Positions 59,748 through 64,000 of a stretch of 64,000 nt of DNA are shown here, one piece after another. Position numbers and translations under genes: made by a program. Position 1 is the stretch's first letter. Each line of letters begins with the position of its first letter. The stretch lies in assembly GCA_030737875.1 (NCBI GenBank), contig CM060920.1, positions 483,754,861 through 483,818,860 of the forward strand, written 5' to 3'. The notes beneath the pieces are model-generated. The model did no database searches, was not told where the DNA came from, and was given only the letters and a program-made list of their open reading frames with translations. This DNA is from Allium sativum. Taxonomy: Eukaryota > Streptophyta > Magnoliopsida > Asparagales > Amaryllidaceae.

Positions 59748-60758
59748 TCTGGTTTATAGAGCTCGAGAACAAGACACATTAGAACCATACGAAAGAATTC
59801 ATCAGAGATTGGATTAGTAATATCCAATGGGAATGACTCGTTAGAGATAGGATCAGTAGTATCCTAGAACGAGTGTGAAGAGTATATTTTTCAAATGAAA
59901 ACAATATTGTTTTGAAATTTAAACCATTTTATACGTATTTGAATATTTATTTATTTTGAATTTGGACAATCGAGTGTATAAATATTTTGCATATACGCAT
60001 CATGAACGTATATTCGAAGATTTAATATACTGGGTAGATATAGAATCACATTCTAGTCGCCCGGAGATAGTTCTGGTAATGCGGCCGCATTATCAGTATT
60101 TATGTTCGTGTTTCGAAGGTGTGATTTCTATATATTTCCATTTGACTGGTGTGAGAACCAAAATATAGCTAGAATACATTGTTGTGATTTGGCATCAAAA
60201 ACATGATTTTCTGTATATATATCAAAATTATGAATTTGAAACGTTAATTCACTAATTGATTGCTGGTTGTGTTGTTTGTTTATTTGTTTGATATTTTGAA
60301 CCATTTAGCCTAATTGAACCGAATAGAGAATTGTATTGAAAATTGGTCACACTTGCATGCATATACATGTACTTACATTGAACAGGTCATAGCAAGGAGG
60401 CTAGAGCAGAAGAATAAAATTGTTTGCCCGACAAATAGGTACATATTTACCATAATTTATTGTTTTGTTTGGGTGATGATGATTTTATGAGCCAATTGGC
60501 TAGCCGCTTGGCTTTTTCTTTTTCTTTTGAGTTGAAGAAGGCCATGGGAGGCTATATGAAATATCCCGAAGTCCCCGATGCAGAGGAGGTTATGGCGAAA
60601 TTATTCGAAAATTTAGGTTGTTAGCCAAATTTTTGAAAATTTTGAAAAGTTCTTAGAAACTGAAAAGTTGAAAAACTTAAGCCGTAGCGAAAATACTGGA
60701 AGTTGAGTTGATTAGTAAAACAACTTTCGGCTTCGTTCCTTTTGGGGGACGAAAAGTT

Positions 60759-60773
60759 TTAAGTGGGGGAGAA
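60759..60773 (+). promoter_or_regulatory. Element F polypurine tract
   Basis: TTAAGTGGGGGAGAA directly before the second LTR TG at 60774. Confidence 0.88.
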
Positions 60774-61666
60774 TGTAACAACCCGGAAAATGCGAGCCAG
60801 TTTAAAATTTTTATTTTGGCAATTTCAGTGAATTTTGATTATTTTAATGAATTATTTTAAATAATATCGACGAGAAATTTATTTTAAAAGGAGTTAGAAC
60901 GTATATATTTATATACGTCGCCGTTAGAATATAAATATTTATTTTAATTATAAAAGGAATTGAAAATGGCGCGGTAGTTCGGTAATTCGATTTCAAACTT
61001 CAATTGAACATACCGGGTGCAAAATAAACCGGATTTTAGCGAAACCAAAAATAATGGAATCTAATTGAGGATATCTTTCCAACGAATCCGAAAAATCAAA
61101 ATTTCATAGCGGGAACCAAAAGATATGTCCAGTTGAAATTTCAGAATAGTCGCTATGGAATTCTGGCCCTTAAAAATGGAAATTTTGAAAACGACCTCGG
61201 ACTTCGACGAAACCACTTTTTTTGGATCCGTGATGTCAAGTTATTGCTAGATTCCAATTTTCATAACTTTTCGAATCAATATGTGTGCGTGGAAAAGGAA
61301 AACGCGTTTGACCAGTTTCAGTTGATTTTAATCGACTGGAAAATGGCCATTTTTCAAACGGTCTCAGAATTCAACAAAATTAGTTTTGTCAAGACCGTAT
61401 CGTCAATACGAAGCTAGAAAATATTTTTCTGGAATTTTTCGAGTTAGTATGTGGCCCCAGTAAATTGAAATGCGCGTTCAAATTCAATATATAGAGTTAT
61501 ATGTTGATTTTGATGAAAACTGATCGAAACGATCGAATCAGCTTACGATACATATCCCATTGTGTTCGGAATGAGGGTAATTAGCTAGGGACGATAGTCG
61601 TTGGGCTTGATTTCGCGTTCGAATTAAAAAGTTACCTTTTTGAATTTAATAAAAAAAATATGAAAT

Positions 61667-61673
61667 TATAAAC
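61667..61673 (+). promoter_or_regulatory. Element F 3' LTR TATA box
   Basis: TATAAAC, identical context to 53967-53973. Confidence 0.55.
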
Positions 61674-61725
61674 AACCCCCTCCCTTTCTCTTTAACCAAG
61701 GTCAAATCCCCCTCTTCATTCCACG

Positions 61726-62031
61726 ATGGATCTCAGCAGATTAAGAAAAAAAATCGATGAATGCTCCCCGTCGACGGAGCCTCCCACCGCCGTTCCTGGC
61801 GCGCCCACCCCAACGCAGCTCCGTCCATCCTCCGCCTTCTCCCCACCTGCACCACCTCCTCCCCTCCCCTTCATCGAACGCAGCCCCTTCCTCCCCTTTA
61901 ACTCCAAACCCGCACAAGCCCTGACCCAATCATGCCGCGCCGCCTCCAGCCCGTCGTCCCGCTGCCGACGCTGCTTCCCCCGGCCTCGTCTGACTCTTGT
62001 TCTGATGTTCGTCCCTCCTCCGATCAAATAA
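61726..62031 (+). other. Proline/serine-rich leader ORF in F 3' LTR (101 codons)
   Basis: ATG at 61726, about 55 bp after the TATA box, opens MDLSRLRKKIDECSPSTEPP, then proline-rich, then SSRCRRCFPRPRL. Base composition is strongly GC-rich against AT-rich surroundings. It has no recognised domain. The sequence after the ORF (AAAGTTAGTTTTC) could be an intron start, so this may be a captured host first exon. The solo LTR at 6976-13396 has different, unrelated sequence at the same position. It is uncertain whether it is ever translated. Confidence 0.4.
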
Positions 62032-64000
62032 AAGTTAGTTTTCACCCTTGTTTTTATTTGTTTACGCATAGAAAATCTGATTTTCTACCTTATAAAATTC
62101 TCATTTTTTTTATACATTTTAAAGCTAGGGTTTTCAACATTCTAAAGTTAGGATTAATTACAGTAAAAAGATTAGATTTTTATTGTATGTAACAATGGAA
62201 GAGATAAGATTTTTGAGTTGTTAAAAATCTAATTTTTAGTTCATGTAGATATTAAAAATAGGATTTTTTATATAGTAGAGATATTAAGGATATAATTTTT
62301 ATATTATAGAAAGGTTAAAAATATAATTTTTATATTTTAGAAAGGTTAAAAATATAATTTTTATATTATAGAAAGGTTAAGAATATAGTTTTTATACTAG
62401 GGGCATATTAAAAATATGATTTTTATTTAGATAGAGTTATAAAAATATAATCTTTATTAGAAGAAGAGCGATACAGAAATATAATTTTTACAACGAAGTG
62501 AAGATAAAAATTCGATTTTTATATAAGTAGCGAATTAAAAGTAGGAATATAAAAATATAATTTTTATATAGAATGAAGCGTTGTAAAAATAAATGAAGTA
62601 GAAATAAAAATATGAATTTTTATTTATTGAATGAAGCAATAAAAATATAATTTTTATTTGAACAGCGTGAAAAGACTGTATTGGAATTACAAATGGATTC
62701 AGGCGATTCAGCAGTTGAAAAGCAAAGCACGGCGGAGTGGAACCCTCGGTGAGAACTTCTCACTTTAATTCTTCTTTTCTAGTTAAAAATATATACTAGG
62801 ATGTAGACGGTGTTTAGTAGCACCCGACACCCGTCGTCCACAGATCATGGACGGCTTGTATGCTTGTTTGATGTGTTGTAAAATTTGTTTGTGATGTTGA
62901 TGTGAAATAGATAACAAAATATTCATGTGTTGAAATTAATTATTTATCGTTAAAAATATAAATTTTAACGTGAATATGAATATAGTGAATGTGAACAAAT
63001 AAATATTCATTTACAAACCGGACGGTTTGTTTATGTACACCTATTTGAAGGATATTGATTGGGACGATAAATTTTACACATCGCCAAACTACACGAATAA
63101 AAATATGTGTTTGTTGATGTGAAACCCCACATGGGTGTTGGGATGATATTTGAAGTTCACTCATCCTGATTGATTAGTTATATGTCGATCGATTGATTGA
63201 CAGGCTGTTATAAGCGTTAGATATTTATATTTGATGCTTATGCAGTTGTGTGGTGCACCTTGGATGATGGTTGACTATTTATCGTTGTTATTTTTAAACA
63301 TGTGTATTGTGGAATCCATATAATTAACATTATATGGTAATTGATTGGGCCTCATTCCAATTGGAAAAATAAAGAATATTATAAAATATAGGTTCATGTG
63401 TTGACCGTACTCATTCGTTGAGATTAGTCATGTGTTGAATGAAATATTTTAACAATAAAATTTACATCTTTATCATATATAAAATTAGAAACTAACCGGA
63501 AAATAGATAAGATGAGTGGTCTCCTGGATATTGATCTGATGTTGGTTTCGGCCTTCGGGGTTAATATTTAGGGGATCGTTCTCTTACTAATTTACGGTTG
63601 GAGTCTGATTTGAAATCAAACGAAAGAAATCAAAATTTTATAATATATATTACATAACAAAAATAGTTATGTGTTGACAGTACTCATTCGTTGAGATTAG
63701 TCATGTGTTGAAAAATATATATTCATTTGTTGAACAGAATAAATATTCATTTGTTGAATAGAATAACGAAGTTATTGAAAAATATAAAGCCGTGTTGATT
63801 AGAGATGCACTATTTTGACGCGAACGATATTTATATCGATTATATTCATTTTTATAATGAATATTGAAAAGAGATAAAAATCGAATATTTAGAAACGAAT
63901 TCGAATTGAATTGAATATAAAACGAATTCGAATTGAATTGAATAGAAAACGAATTCGAATTGAATTGAATAGAAAACGAATTCGAATTGAATTGAATAGA

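Larger units (their letters stand above)
59734..60773 (+). mobile_element. Element F internal domain, 1040 bp, non-coding
   Basis: It holds the PBS, then AT-rich non-coding DNA, a block GCCCGACAAATAGGTA (60426-60441), a block around 60470-60510 ending TGGCTAGCC, a GGAGGTTATGGCGAA block (60583-60597), and the PPT. These blocks are shared in order with element D. No gag or pol motif is present; the 59956-60168 frame has no recognised domain and no counterpart in D. The domain probably carries only cis signals for packaging and reverse transcription. Confidence 0.88.
53074..64000 (+). mobile_element. Element F: giant-LTR non-autonomous retrotransposon
   Basis: It has two LTRs (53074-59733, 6660 bp; 60774 to beyond the window) around a 1040-bp internal domain with an initiator-Met PBS and a PPT. 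There is no coding for gag or pol. The visible 3.2 kb of the second LTR is almost identical to the first, apart from scattered substitutions and repeat-number changes, so insertion is fairly recent. Complete length would be about 14.4 kb, over 90% LTR. It resembles LARDs in being large and non-coding, but LARDs have shorter LTRs and a larger internal region. TTTAT (53069-53073) would be the left target duplication. Confidence 0.92.
60774..64000 (+). repeat. Element F 3' giant LTR, cut by window end
   Basis: It begins TGTAACAACCCGG and is colinear with 53074 onward at an offset of 7700 bp, which falls to 7669 after the 31-bp repeat. It ends in the EcoRI-site minisatellite at the window edge. 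Confidence 0.95.

Noticed and set aside
59956..60168. 70-codon plus-strand frame in the F internal domain
   Set aside because: No counterpart in the internal domain of element D and no motif; probably chance in AT-rich DNA.
1..64000. tRNA or rRNA genes
   Set aside because: No cloverleaf with A and B box or rRNA core sequence was recognised. The TGGTATCAGAGC sites are 12-base primer-binding sites next to LTRs, not tRNA genes.

Overview
The window looks like repeat-rich nuclear DNA of a flowering plant. It is AT-rich, has no intact host gene, and is built almost entirely of nested LTR retrotransposons with plant-type signals: TGGTATCAGAGC primer-binding sites for initiator tRNA-Met, a Tekay/Del-type chromovirus, a CACTA transposon end, and TATAAATA-type LTR promoters. 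The only host-like coding trace is a decayed GRF zinc-finger fragment near 16.05-16.44 kb. Species cannot be named from the sequence. All family names come from motif recognition and comparison inside the window; no database search was possible.

Layout. 1-2895 is an LTR of the Tekay-like family (element A), inserted in a 3' piece of a giant LTR (family B, 2896-4957), which lies in a CACTA end (to 5185). 5186-6889 is AT-rich with one MITE candidate. 6895-16040 is a minus-strand solo LTR (C) with a perfect 5-bp target duplication, GTCTA. It is split by a 6421-bp solo LTR of family B (6976-13396) with its own perfect duplication, ATCAT. C interrupts the GRF fragment. 16473-18950 is a short copia-like LTR plus AT-rich internal DNA with variable-arm palindromes. 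19577-20408 is an unclassified LTR-like start. 20409-31004 is a minus-strand giant solo LTR (D'), split by a gag-only element E (22286-26915). 31005-32155 holds short tandem repeats and more palindromes.

32156-43506 is a full but dead Tekay-like element A on the minus strand, with 3.1-kb LTRs and gag, protease, RT, RNase H, integrase and chromodomain remnants. 44056-53007 is element D (minus), with giant LTRs truncated on both sides and a 979-bp non-coding internal domain. 53008-53073 is a GGGTCGGGTT-type patch. 53074 to the window end is element F (plus): a 6660-bp LTR, a 1040-bp non-coding internal domain with PBS and PPT, and the first 3.2 kb of the second LTR.

The most interesting system is the B/D/F superfamily: non-autonomous retrotransposons that are nearly all LTR (about 6-7 kb each side) around about 1 kb of internal DNA. 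Diverged members share three short internal blocks. Their LTRs carry stem-loops whose arms change in a compensatory way between copies, which suggests a conserved RNA structure. They encode no proteins for movement. A Tekay-like element such as A, with the same PBS class, is a plausible but unproven helper.
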